Below are positions 9,284 to 17,489 of a DNA stretch of 64,000 nucleotides, piece by piece. This DNA is from Blastopirellula sp. J2-11 (GTDB taxonomy: Bacteria > Planctomycetota > Planctomycetia > Pirellulales > Pirellulaceae). The notes under the pieces are model-generated. The model saw only the letters and a list, made by a program, of their open reading frames with translations. It had not been told where the DNA came from and did not search any database. A program made the translations under genes and the position numbers. The DNA lies in contig NZ_CP097384.1 in the NCBI RefSeq assembly GCF_024584705.1, positions 2,356,001-2,420,000 of the forward strand, read 5' to 3'. Within the stretch, counting starts at the first letter, position 1; each line of letters starts with the position of its first letter.

Positions 9284-9565
9284 ATAGCCCGCTGCGCAAG
9301 TTTTGAGGTTGCGCTATTTGGCCGAACGGATTCCGGTTGGCCCGGATAGCTCCGCTATCGGGGCCGACGAAGTCGGTAAGAGGCATCGAGCCGCGGTCGG
9401 ACCTGACAGCGGTGGTTGCCGCGCCGTTTAAAATGGCGAAATGGCCTCGAACCGCTTACCAGAAACCAATGCCTCTTACGGCTGCGCCGCCCCGATAGCG
9501 GAACTATCGCGGCCAACCAGGGAAATAACGCAACCTCAAAACTTGCGCAGCGGGCTACGAAGAGT
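9284..9565. repeat. Inverted pair of family A intergenic repeats
   Basis: Bases 9284-9390 are roughly the reverse complement of 9468-9565. Matching parts include tagcccgctgcgcaagtttt versus aaaacttgcgcagcgggcta and the cgatagc/gctatcg hairpin inside each arm. The arms are separated by about 80 bp. The right arm matches the copy at 4113-4260. The whole gap between purC and the lipoprotein gene could fold as one large hairpin; no gene is seen in it. Confidence 0.8.
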
Positions 9566-9583
9566 ATCAAGCAACCTTCCGAC

Positions 9584-11431
9584 TTATTCGCTGTCGGCGG
9601 GCGTTTTCTCGGCAGCTGATTTTGCGTCATCGGGATTGTCCGTCGACGCTTTGTCTGCACTCGATTCTTTCTCGGTCGCCGCTGTTGGCGGAATCAATCG
9701 TTCGGCCAGCAGCGTATTGCCGCGTCGTTGCGGTGATGCGAGATCGTCGGCGGAGGTGAGCCATTCGACGGCGGTCTGACGAGCGGCGGTCTGCTCTTCT
9801 GGCGTCAGTTGCGGATCTTGCGAAATCGCCATATCGGCTCGGGCCAATCCGTAACGAGCTTGTGAGGCGAACGGGATGAGCGGAAATTCTTTCAGCGTGC
9901 GGATCTCGAAGTAATCGATCGCCGACGGATACTGAGCGCTGTCGAGTGCGATCTGTCCCAGTTGATAACTGGCGATCATCTTGATTCCCTTGGCGTTCTG
10001 GATCATCTGCTCGACAAAAAATCGTTGTTGCTCGACATCTCGCGGCAGACGCATCCCTTGGGATTGAAACGCTTCCACTTGCTCGCGAAAGTTGAGCTTG
10101 TTGACCTGAAGCTCGAAACTACGTGCGAACAGGTACATCTTACGAGCGCCGGGACGTTGAACTTCGTTGTTAAATCGTCCCATCAGGTGCAGCAAACGGC
10201 CGATCGCCAACGGAGAGCTTTGATCGTAAAGTTGGCGTTCCATATAGAAGAGCTGTGCCTGGGATGGCTGCGAAGCGCCGGCGACCGGCAGATCCCGCAG
10301 ACGCAGACGGAGGCCATCTTCGGCCACGACCGGAACATCCCAGAGTCGCACCTTCTCGATGCCGGCGCTCTGCAAACTTTTGGCCACCTTGCTCGGTTCG
10401 ACCGCGAGTCGCAAGCGGAGTTTGCCGGTCAGCTGTGATTCAAACACGATGGCGGCTTGCAACAACGAAGTGCTGCACGCGTCGATCAACGCGGTCGCGT
10501 TTTGAAAGCTCTCGGTCGAATAGGGGTAGGCGTACTTCGATGAAGTCATCGCTTTGCTGACCGCGTCTCCTTGGCGCGCATCGGCAAGCGTTGCGATTCC
10601 TTTCCCCGACGAAACAGGCAGGCCATATGCGGCGTCAAACAAATAAATCTGGCCGGCGATTTCAACGCCGACCACACTGGCCTGCGGTTTACCTTCAGCG
10701 TCAGCAAGTTCCAAAGCGAAAGCGTTGAGACCTTGTTGTCGGGCTAAGTTGATGAAGATCCGCGCTCGCTCGACTGAATCGCCATAACCAATTTGCAGTG
10801 CCTCCCACGGTTCACGGGCTGTGCCGGGGGCGAACTGGCTGGCCTCGTTGCGAAGCTGGATATTGCGGACGGTCCAGTCGAACAGCAAGTAAGCGGTCTT
10901 CAAGTCTTCGCGTTGATTATTCGAGTAGGACTCTGGCAGCGACTTGAACCAGTCGGCTATTTCAGCCGGCAAAACTCCCTGTTGGCGGATGTAATTGGAG
11001 AGCGAGAAGGCCCAGACGCAGCCTTCGATGTAGTCATAATCGCTGCCGCGAAACGTATTGGGGTATTTCGGATCGCGAAAATAACTGGTCGCCAAATTCT
11101 GCATCCGCGACATGTTGCGAACTTCCTCCGGCAACTCTGCGATCATCGGATCGGGCGTCCACTCAGAGTCAAGTTTGCGATTGTGCAGCCAACGATTCAG
11201 CGATTGCAGTACTTCGCGCTGGACGACCTCGGCGTTGAACTGATCGAGATCTTCGAGCAGCACTAGCGCTTGTTGCAGCACGTCCGCTTGGGCGTCGCTC
11301 GACGCTTTTTGGGCGGCGATCGTCACCGCGGAACTTGGTCCGTCCGAGGGTTTGGGGTTCGGTTTTGAACCGCCGCAACCAAGGATGAGCGAAGTCAACG
11401 TCAGCAAAGCGAATAGGGAAGAGAAACGCAT
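9584..11431 (-). CDS. Lipoprotein with degenerate transglutaminase-like domain
   Basis: A 615-residue protein with lipoprotein signal MRFSSLFALLTLTSLILGC (Cys19). The region about 180-290 resembles a transglutaminase-like fold: LFDWTVRNIQL, GDSVERARIFINLARQQGLNAFAL, then QIYLFDAAYGLPV. The usual catalytic Cys and His are not found at the expected places, so it is probably non-catalytic. The C-terminal half is helical and TPR-like (AQYPSAIDYFEIRTLKEFP, ASQARYGLARADMA). The tail after residue 575 is Ala/Lys/Glu-rich. It lies 17 bp downstream of kdsA on the same strand and is probably cotranscribed. It is likely an envelope protein of unknown role. Confidence 0.75.
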   Translation of the reverse strand: MRFSSLFALLTLTSLILGCGGSKPNPKPSDGPSSAVTIAAQKASSDAQADVLQQALVLLEDLDQFNAEVVQREVLQSLNRWLHNRKLDSEWTPDPMIAELPEEVRNMSRMQNLATSYFRDPKYPNTFRGSDYDYIEGCVWAFSLSNYIRQQGVLPAEIADWFKSLPESYSNNQREDLKTAYLLFDWTVRNIQLRNEASQFAPGTAREPWEALQIGYGDSVERARIFINLARQQGLNAFALELADAEGKPQASVVGVEIAGQIYLFDAAYGLPVSSGKGIATLADARQGDAVSKAMTSSKYAYPYSTESFQNATALIDACSTSLLQAAIVFESQLTGKLRLRLAVEPSKVAKSLQSAGIEKVRLWDVPVVAEDGLRLRLRDLPVAGASQPSQAQLFYMERQLYDQSSPLAIGRLLHLMGRFNNEVQRPGARKMYLFARSFELQVNKLNFREQVEAFQSQGMRLPRDVEQQRFFVEQMIQNAKGIKMIASYQLGQIALDSAQYPSAIDYFEIRTLKEFPLIPFASQARYGLARADMAISQDPQLTPEEQTAARQTAVEWLTSADDLASPQRRGNTLLAERLIPPTAATEKESSADKASTDNPDDAKSAAEKTPADSE

Positions 11432-11448
11432 GGTTGTCGAATCGGGGG

Positions 11449-12276
11449 CTATTGGTTTTGGGAAACAGCTTCGCGAACCGCGAGCACCTGTCGAAGGAGT
11501 TTTTCCGCCGCATCCAACGGAACCATGTTCGGGCCGTCGCTGGGCGATTTATCAGGATCGGGATGAGTTTCAAAAAAGAGGCCGTCGATACCGACCGCCG
11601 CCGCGGCTCGCGCCATGGGAGGAACCATCGCTCGGTTGCCGCCGGTCGCGGCGCCCAGACCGCCTGGCTCTTGGACGCTATGGGTCGCATCGTAAATGAC
11701 CGGCACGCCGAGAGACGACATCTCCAACAGCGCTCGCATGTCATTGACCAACCGGCCGTAGCCAAAAAAAGTGCCGCGTTCGGTCAGCATCACGTTGGGA
11801 TTGCCAGACTCTTTTAGCTTGGCGACGACATGCTTCATGTCCCAAGGGGCCATGAATTGCCCTTTTTTTACGTTAATCGCTTTGCCGGTGTTCGCCGCGG
11901 CGAGCAGCAAATCGGTCTGTCGTGCCAAGAAAGCGGGGATCTGCAGCAGATCGCAAACCTCGGCCACTTGCGCCGCTTGGGTCGATTCATGAATGTCGGT
12001 TGTCACCGGCAACTCTAGTTGCCGGCGGACTTCGTCCAGCACGCGAAGTCCTTCGTCGATGCCGACACCACGAAAAGCGCCGCCGCTGGTGCGGTTCGCC
12101 TTGTCAAACGACGCTTTGAAGACCAGTTGGATCGGTAAGTCGGCGGCGATCTCTTTGAGTCGTGAAGCGATCGACAGCGTCAGATCCAGACTCTCGATCA
12201 CGCAAGGTCCGGCGACAACCAGCAAAGGTTGACCGTCGCCGCACGTTAGGTTGTTGATTTTGGCCGTTCCGCCCAC
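11449..12276 (-). CDS. kdsA: 3-deoxy-8-phosphooctulonate (Kdo-8-P) synthase
   Basis: A 275-residue class I DAHP-synthase-like enzyme. It condenses phosphoenolpyruvate and arabinose-5-phosphate to Kdo-8-phosphate for lipopolysaccharide. Motifs: [20 protein letters not shown] near the start, [12 protein letters not shown] (substrate loop), [40 protein letters not shown] and [11 protein letters not shown]. The presence of kdsA supports a Gram-negative-type outer membrane with Kdo. It heads a minus-strand pair with the downstream lipoprotein gene. Confidence 0.96.
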   Translation of the reverse strand: MGGTAKINNLTCGDGQPLLVVAGPCVIESLDLTLSIASRLKEIAADLPIQLVFKASFDKANRTSGGAFRGVGIDEGLRVLDEVRRQLELPVTTDIHESTQAAQVAEVCDLLQIPAFLARQTDLLLAAANTGKAINVKKGQFMAPWDMKHVVAKLKESGNPNVMLTERGTFFGYGRLVNDMRALLEMSSLGVPVIYDATHSVQEPGGLGAATGGNRAMVPPMARAAAAVGIDGLFFETHPDPDKSPSDGPNMVPLDAAEKLLRQVLAVREAVSQNQ

Positions 12277-12344
12277 GTTCGCTCCTTCGGATAAGTCTCA
12301 GTTTGATTCTACTTGGAACGCTTGCCCAGGGCCGCGCGATAACT

Positions 12345-13292
12345 TCATAAAACGGGGGCGCTGTTCGCGATTTGTCGCTGAGTTTCCGCAAATTTTCGCG
12401 AAACCAAACAGCGAAACCGGGCCGGAGCGACGACGATCTCTACCGGCAAAGCTCCTCCAGGATCGCCGTCGGTTTGAAAGCGAACGTCACGCGATTCACT
12501 CGTAATGTGAACTCGGCGACAACGTCGATAGGTGATGTCGCTGCGCGCGTTCCATCCGCCGCGCAGCAGCGAATAAAGATAGCCGATTCCGCGTCCCAGA
12601 CCTCCCTGCTGCAAAATGCAGACGTCGAGCAGTCCATCCCACGGAATTGCCTGCGGTGCGAAACTCATTCCCCACGCGTATCGCGGCACATTGACAACAA
12701 AGGCCCATTTGCCGGTATGGTGCTCGATTTCGCCTGATTCGTTTTCTAGTTCCAACTGCAAATCGGGAAACGGATATCGCCACGAAGTTTGCACGATGGG
12801 GCCAAAATAGGCGGATTGCGATAAATGCCCCTTGCGCTGCGAAGCGACCTGGTGGACCACTTCGGCGTCATAGCCAACGCCGAGCATCAGCAGGAACAGT
12901 TGGCCGTTGGCGGTCGCCGCGTCCAACTGACAGACGACGGCCTGTGAAAGGAAGTCAATAAACGCATCGGTCGAATTGCTGATGCCCAGGTATTTTCCGT
13001 AAACATTTTCCGTCCCGGTCGGAAAAATCGCCAACGGCACATCGGGACCAATCCGCGCGACCGCGGCTGCGGCAGTTCCATCTCCTCCGGCCGAGATCAC
13101 CAAGCGGACCGATGGGGCGACGACAGTTTCGAGTTCGGCCAGCGTTGTCGCGTCGATGACCTCGTATCCCTTCTTCCGCAGCTTCCGCTTCAAGCGATCG
13201 ATTTTGTCATGTCGATGCAGCGGCCCAGCGATTGGATTGTGGAACAGGACGATCCTCCCGGGCTCGTCTTCTTGGAATGGCGGAAAATTCAC
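12345..13292 (-). CDS. Diacylglycerol kinase-family lipid kinase
   Basis: A 315-residue protein with the DAGK catalytic signature. It begins IVLFHNPIAGPLHRHDKI and has VISAGGDGTAAAAVARI, with the GGDGT nucleotide loop around residues 87-91. It continues with PLAIFPTGTENVYGKYLG. The C-terminal half forms the second beta-sandwich domain (WAFVVNVPRYAWGMSFAP, WDGLLDVCIL). Family members phosphorylate diacylglycerol, sphingoid bases or related lipids at the membrane. The start codon is GTG. It lies 68 bp upstream of kdsA and on the same strand, so the two could be cotranscribed in envelope lipid metabolism. The substrate is unknown. Confidence 0.87.
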   Translation of the reverse strand: MNFPPFQEDEPGRIVLFHNPIAGPLHRHDKIDRLKRKLRKKGYEVIDATTLAELETVVAPSVRLVISAGGDGTAAAAVARIGPDVPLAIFPTGTENVYGKYLGISNSTDAFIDFLSQAVVCQLDAATANGQLFLLMLGVGYDAEVVHQVASQRKGHLSQSAYFGPIVQTSWRYPFPDLQLELENESGEIEHHTGKWAFVVNVPRYAWGMSFAPQAIPWDGLLDVCILQQGGLGRGIGYLYSLLRGGWNARSDITYRRCRRVHITSESRDVRFQTDGDPGGALPVEIVVAPARFRCLVSRKFAETQRQIANSAPVL

Positions 13293-13991
13293 GTTGGCTC
13301 AAAGCGGGAGAGTTAGCGGTTGGGCGAATCTTCCATGGTATCGCCTGACCTTGGTAGAGATAGTCGAGTTTCCTCACGATTATTGTTTCAGAATGAGACG
13401 GATTTTAAGTCGAATTGGCGACTGGTTATGACTATTCTCAAAATGAAACAGCTGTGAGTTTTCTTAAGTTGTTTTATGCAATTGATTTAGCGTTTTTTCT
13501 GGTGCAGCATGATGGTGTGGAAATGCCTGGAAACTACCTAAATGGGTGGAGTGTTCTATTCGCATGTAGCAAGGTCCAACGGATTTGTGAAAGTCTCAGA
13601 TTGAGAATGCTCGGTTTGGTGTCCTGGATTTTTTTTAAATCCTTTCTGTGTAGTTGTTTATGGATTTTGTCTCATGGTTTTCACTGCCGTTGGTCCGTCG
13701 GTTGCATTAAGGGTTTCCCGTCATCTCCTCGGAGGAGGTGGCAAGCTGGCCCGTGGGGCCGCTGTCGTTCTGCACTGGGTGGTTTGCCTTGCCCCTGACG
13801 ATCCAGTGTGCTGACACGTGTTGGCGCGGCAGTTGGCCCCAGTTTTATTTCTTGGCTACCAATCTAGCCGGGGGCGTCAAATTGAAATTTTTTTGCCGAG
13901 CGATCGTTTCTTGGCACGAAAAATTCTTCTATGACTGATCCCCCCTTCACGAATCGTGTCCTTTGTGGCACTATTATTCGTTTCCGGCATT
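13293..13991. other. Unassigned 700-bp intergenic stretch
   Basis: The first part (to about 13690) is AT-richer than its surroundings. The last part (about 13700-13870) is GC-rich with several possible hairpins, such as ggccc-gtg-gggcc and cactgg/ccagtg. Open frames here lack coding character and a convincing ribosome site. It may hold promoters for the lipid kinase gene and tRNA-Thr, or a structured RNA; no known RNA family was recognised. Confidence 0.4.
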
Positions 13992-14064
13992 GCCGGCGTA
14001 GCTCAATTGGCAGAGCGCAGCATTCGTAATGCTGAGGTTGTGGGTTCAACTCCCACCGCTGGCT
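13992..14064 (+). tRNA. tRNA-Thr (anticodon CGU)
   Basis: 73 nt with acceptor stem GCCGGCG pairing with CGCTGGC (one G-U pair). The D arm is GCTCAATTGGCAGAGC, the anticodon arm cagca-TTCGTAA-tgctg gives CGT, and the T arm is GTGGGTTCAACTCCCAC. CCA is not encoded. It reads ACG codons. Confidence 0.95.
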
Positions 14065-14251
14065 CTTTTGTGATCGCATGCTCCGCTAGAAATTTCGCCG
14101 AGTTCATGGCGAGGGCTTCCCCCTCGAAGCGACGCTTCTTTGCCGTTCGCCATGAAATAACCCGCGATTGTTCGGGGCTCTTCGGCATTTCGGTCGCTCG
14201 TCTCGGACGACGATGCGTTTCGCCGACCACTTGATTTGGGAGAATCGACGG

Positions 14252-15580
14252 ATGGTTCAGGGTTTGGAATTTGACTTAAAGCATGTCGTTATGTCCAACA
14301 CGACATTCGGCCCAGAAGAGATTCGCCAGATCATTCGCCTGCTCTCGAAAGACTACGCAAGTTTCGCGGTCTTGCGCGACAGTGTGGCCGAGTTGGAGTC
14401 GAGCCAGCCTGAGCGATCGCCTGCGACGAATGTTCGCTTGGGCGTCTGCATGTATATCTTGGGCCGCAACGTTCGCTCGATCGACGTCTTGTCGAACGCG
14501 GACGGCGGAGCGCTGGCCCACTTCTATCTCGGTAAAGCGAATTACGCTTTGAACCGATTTGACAAAGCGATCGAAGGTTACCAGGCCGCGCAAACCGCCG
14601 GTTACAACCGTGATGATTGCCAATTGGCGATCGTCGAAGCGCTTCGCGCCGCCAATCGATACGACGTAGCGATGAAGCAGCTAGACGACCTGTTTGGTCC
14701 GATTGAGCAAACGGCCGACTATTTGTATCAACGTGGAGCGACGGTCGCCGCGTTGGGAGGGAATCCTTCCGAGGTCGTCGCGTTGTACGAACGAGCTGTC
14801 GAATCCGATTCGACGCATGCCGGCGCCTTGTTTGGCCTGGCGCTCGAAAATGATCGCCGCGGCAACGACGAAGAAGCGCTCGGCTACTATCAAAAGGCGG
14901 CTGCTTGCTTCCCGACGCACGTCGGCACGCTGCTCAATCTGGGCATCCTGTCGGAAGATCGCGGCGAGTACGAACGTGCCGCTCATTGTTATTCGCGCAT
15001 CCTGGACGCCTATCCGAACGAACCTCGCGCCAGCATGTTTCTCAAAGACGCCCAGGCGTCGAGCGACATGTTCTATGACGAAGAAGCCCAGAAGAAGCGA
15101 GATCGGATCGCTCAGGTCCTCAGCATTCCGGTCACCGACTTCGAATTGTCGGTTCGCAGCCGCAATTGTCTGCAGAAGATGGGAATCCAGACGCTAGGCG
15201 ATCTGTCCCGTTGCTCGGAGCAAGAGTTGCTCTCCAGTAAGAACTTTGGTGAGACCTCGCTCGTTGAAATTCGCGAGATGCTCAACTCGAAGGGCTTAGA
15301 GTTGGGCCAGTTCTCAGCCGACAAAGGACAGCCGGAACCGACTATCGAAGTTGCCGGGCTTTCGCCGGATGAGCAAGCGTTGCTGGATCGCCCGATTTCG
15401 GAACTCAACCTGTCGGTTCGTGCTCGCAAATGTATGGTTCGCTTGGGGATTTCGACGATCGGCGAACTGGTCCGTCGCACCGGCGACGAACTGCTGGAGT
15501 GCAAAAACTTCGGCGTGACCAGCTTGAACGAAGTTCGCGAAAAGTTGACCGCCAGCAACCTGAAGTTGCGCGGCGACTAG
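14252..15580 (+). CDS. TPR protein with two RNA polymerase alpha-CTD-like domains
   Basis: A 442-residue protein starting MVQGLEFDLKHVVMS; this start has gggag upstream, unlike the earlier in-frame ATG. Residues about 75-290 are tetratricopeptide helices (AHFYLGKANYALNRFDKAIEG; HAGALFGLALENDRRGND). Two copies of the alpha-CTD helix-hairpin fold follow. The first has FELSVRSRNCLQKMGIQTLG and KNFGETSLVEIREML. The second has LNLSVRARKCMVRLGIST and KNFGVTSLNEVREKL. The first copy keeps residues matching E. coli alpha Arg265, Asn268, Gly296 and Ser299. It may contact DNA or polymerase, but its role is unknown. It lies between tRNA-Thr and tgt. Confidence 0.85.
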   Translation: MVQGLEFDLKHVVMSNTTFGPEEIRQIIRLLSKDYASFAVLRDSVAELESSQPERSPATNVRLGVCMYILGRNVRSIDVLSNADGGALAHFYLGKANYALNRFDKAIEGYQAAQTAGYNRDDCQLAIVEALRAANRYDVAMKQLDDLFGPIEQTADYLYQRGATVAALGGNPSEVVALYERAVESDSTHAGALFGLALENDRRGNDEEALGYYQKAAACFPTHVGTLLNLGILSEDRGEYERAAHCYSRILDAYPNEPRASMFLKDAQASSDMFYDEEAQKKRDRIAQVLSIPVTDFELSVRSRNCLQKMGIQTLGDLSRCSEQELLSSKNFGETSLVEIREMLNSKGLELGQFSADKGQPEPTIEVAGLSPDEQALLDRPISELNLSVRARKCMVRLGISTIGELVRRTGDELLECKNFGVTSLNEVREKLTASNLKLRGD

Positions 15581-15594
15581 CACTTCGCAGTCGT

Positions 15595-15676
15595 AGGGCA
15601 GGCCGTGCCTGCCGGAATCGCGATTCAACAGCATGGGTAGCTATTGGGCAGGACGGCGGCAGGCACGGCCTGCCCT
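15595..15676. repeat. Perfect 20-bp inverted repeat with 42-nt loop
   Basis: Arms agggcaggccgtgcctgccg and cggcaggcacggcctgccct are exact reverse complements. Each arm itself contains a partial palindrome (ggcaggc/gcctgcc). It sits between the TPR/alpha-CTD gene and tgt. It could terminate the upstream gene, but no T run follows; it looks more like a mobile palindromic repeat. Confidence 0.8.
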
Positions 15677-15733
15677 GCAACTACAGCTTTGTCATTCGCT
15701 TGCGCTGCGGGCTACGAAGAGAAGAGTTAGCCG

Positions 15734-16861
15734 GTGACATCTTTGAGCGAGCGACCATTTCGCTACGATTTGCTGCAGCAAAGCGGCCAAGCGCGACGCG
15801 GCGTATTTCATACGCCGCATGGTCCGGTGCAGACGCCTGCTTTTATGCCGGTTGGTACGCAGGGAACGGTCAAAGGGCTGGAGATCGGGCTGGTTCGTGA
15901 AACCGGCGCCGAGATGATCTTGGGGAACACCTATCATCTCTCACTCCGACCTGGTGAGCAGATCGTCCGCGAGCTGGGAGGGCTGCATGAGTTCTCTGGC
16001 TGGCGCGGGCCGATCCTAACCGACAGCGGCGGGTTCCAGATCTTCAGTCTCGCCCAGATGGCGAAAATCACCGAAGAAGGCGCCGTTTTCCGGTCGCATA
16101 TTGACGGCTCGAAGGTCGCTTTGTCGCCAGAACGTTCGATCGAAATCCAAGAGGCGCTCGGCAGCGACGTGGCGATGGTGCTGGACCATGTGGTCGCATT
16201 GCCGAACGAAGCGGAGGTGATTCGTCAGGCATGTGATCGCTCGATTCGCTGGGCCGCGCGCTGTCAGCAGGCGGCGACGCGCGACGATCAGGCGCAGTTT
16301 GCTATTGTTCAGGGGGGGCTCGACGAAAAACTTCGTATTTATTGTGCAGAAGAATTGGGAAAGTTGGAGTTCCCCGGTTACGCAATCGGCGGGCTTAGCG
16401 TCGGTGAGCCGCCGCCCGAGATGTATCGCATTTTGGACGCGACTTGCCCGGTGTTGCCGGCGGACCGTCCGCGCTATCTGATGGGGGTTGGGCGTCCCGA
16501 GGATTTGTTGGAAGGAGTGCGTCGCGGCGTTGATTTGTTTGACTGCGTGATGCCGACCCGCAACGGCCGCAATGCGCTGGCGTTTACCGACGAAGGGACG
16601 CTCAGACTGCGTAACGCCAAGTATCAGACCGATAAGCGACCGATCTCGCCGACTTCACCAGAGCGCGTTCGCCAACATAGCCGGGGCTATATCCGACATT
16701 TATTCATGGCGAAAGAGATGCTGGGGCCCATTTTATTAACGCTGCAAAACCTGGCCTACTATCAACAATTGATGGCCGGAGCGCGTCAGGCGATCGAAGA
16801 AGATCGCTTTGAAGCCTTTTATGAGCAGAAGATGAACTCCTGGCGAAACGGTGATGAATGA
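15734..16861 (+). CDS. tgt: tRNA-guanine transglycosylase (queuine tRNA-ribosyltransferase)
   Basis: A 375-residue TIM-barrel enzyme that exchanges G34 for preQ1 in GUN-anticodon tRNAs. The start is GTG. Catalytic residues are present: Asp97 in [13 protein letters not shown] and nucleophile Asp270 in [16 protein letters not shown]. Tgt proteins normally carry C-x-C-x2-C plus His as zinc ligands near the C-terminus. Here the segment following [12 protein letters not shown] reads [20 protein letters not shown], with no cysteines, although the His remains. The usual D-E-C of the base pocket is replaced by Asp-His-Val at 151-153. The gene leads the classical tgt-yajC-secDF cluster. Confidence 0.95.
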   Translation: MTSLSERPFRYDLLQQSGQARRGVFHTPHGPVQTPAFMPVGTQGTVKGLEIGLVRETGAEMILGNTYHLSLRPGEQIVRELGGLHEFSGWRGPILTDSGGFQIFSLAQMAKITEEGAVFRSHIDGSKVALSPERSIEIQEALGSDVAMVLDHVVALPNEAEVIRQACDRSIRWAARCQQAATRDDQAQFAIVQGGLDEKLRIYCAEELGKLEFPGYAIGGLSVGEPPPEMYRILDATCPVLPADRPRYLMGVGRPEDLLEGVRRGVDLFDCVMPTRNGRNALAFTDEGTLRLRNAKYQTDKRPISPTSPERVRQHSRGYIRHLFMAKEMLGPILLTLQNLAYYQQLMAGARQAIEEDRFEAFYEQKMNSWRNGDE

Positions 16862-17044
16862 GCCGTGTCGCCGGCGGTCGACGGCATTGCTGCTATTGCC
16901 GTCATTTTTGTGAAGTCTTATTATGTTGAGTTTCACGTCCTTAATCGGACCATGCCTTGAGGCGGTCGAACTTTCTGCGGAAAGGCCGACGCCGCGCCTT
17001 CCCGCAGCTGGGGAGTGCGGAAACCACGGGAAAGTGATAGCGCT

Positions 17045-17437
17045 GTGGATTTGACTGCTACCTACTTCGTACTATTCGCGCAAGCGGCCCCCAAGCCGGA
17101 AGCGAGCGTACTCGAGTCCCTCATGTGGTTGGCTCCGGCCGCTTTGTTGCTGATTGGTTTTTTCCTTTTGATGCGCCCAGAACAAAAAAAGCGCAAAGAA
17201 ATGGATGAAATGATCGCCAACTTGAAGAAGAACGATCGCATCGAGACGATCGGCGGCATCCTGGCGACCGTGGTGAGCGTGAAAAAAGATCAAGGCGAAC
17301 TCGTTGTCCGAATCGACGAAAAGACGAACGCCGAAATGCGATTAAAAGTGCGCGCTATCGCGCGTGTGCTGGACAAGAGTGATAAAAGCGGCAAAAGCGA
17401 TCAGCAAGACGAAGACAAAGCTTCGGCTGGATCATAA
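17045..17437 (+). CDS. yajC: Preprotein translocase subunit YajC
   Basis: A 130-residue single-span inner-membrane protein. A transmembrane helix (about 26-44: MWLAPAALLLIGFFLLM) is followed by the YajC signature RPEQKKRKEMDEMIANLKKN and a small cytoplasmic beta domain (DRIETIGGILATVVSVKKD). The C-terminal tail is Lys/Asp/Ser-rich. YajC associates with SecDF in the holotranslocon. The GTG start used here has gggaaag upstream; another GTG 30 bp earlier is possible. It lies between tgt and secDF, the standard gene order. Confidence 0.92.
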   Translation: MDLTATYFVLFAQAAPKPEASVLESLMWLAPAALLLIGFFLLMRPEQKKRKEMDEMIANLKKNDRIETIGGILATVVSVKKDQGELVVRIDEKTNAEMRLKVRAIARVLDKSDKSGKSDQQDEDKASAGS

Positions 17438-17489
17438 AACACGAATTCGGCGGCAAATCGGCCGCCGTGCGATACTGGAGTTATCGAAG

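Noticed and set aside
13415-13798. Open frame of 127 codons in the intergenic stretch
   Set aside because: Composition does not look like neighbouring genes, there is no clear ribosome site, and the tail is Arg/Gly-rich in a GC-rich hairpin region. Not supported as a protein.
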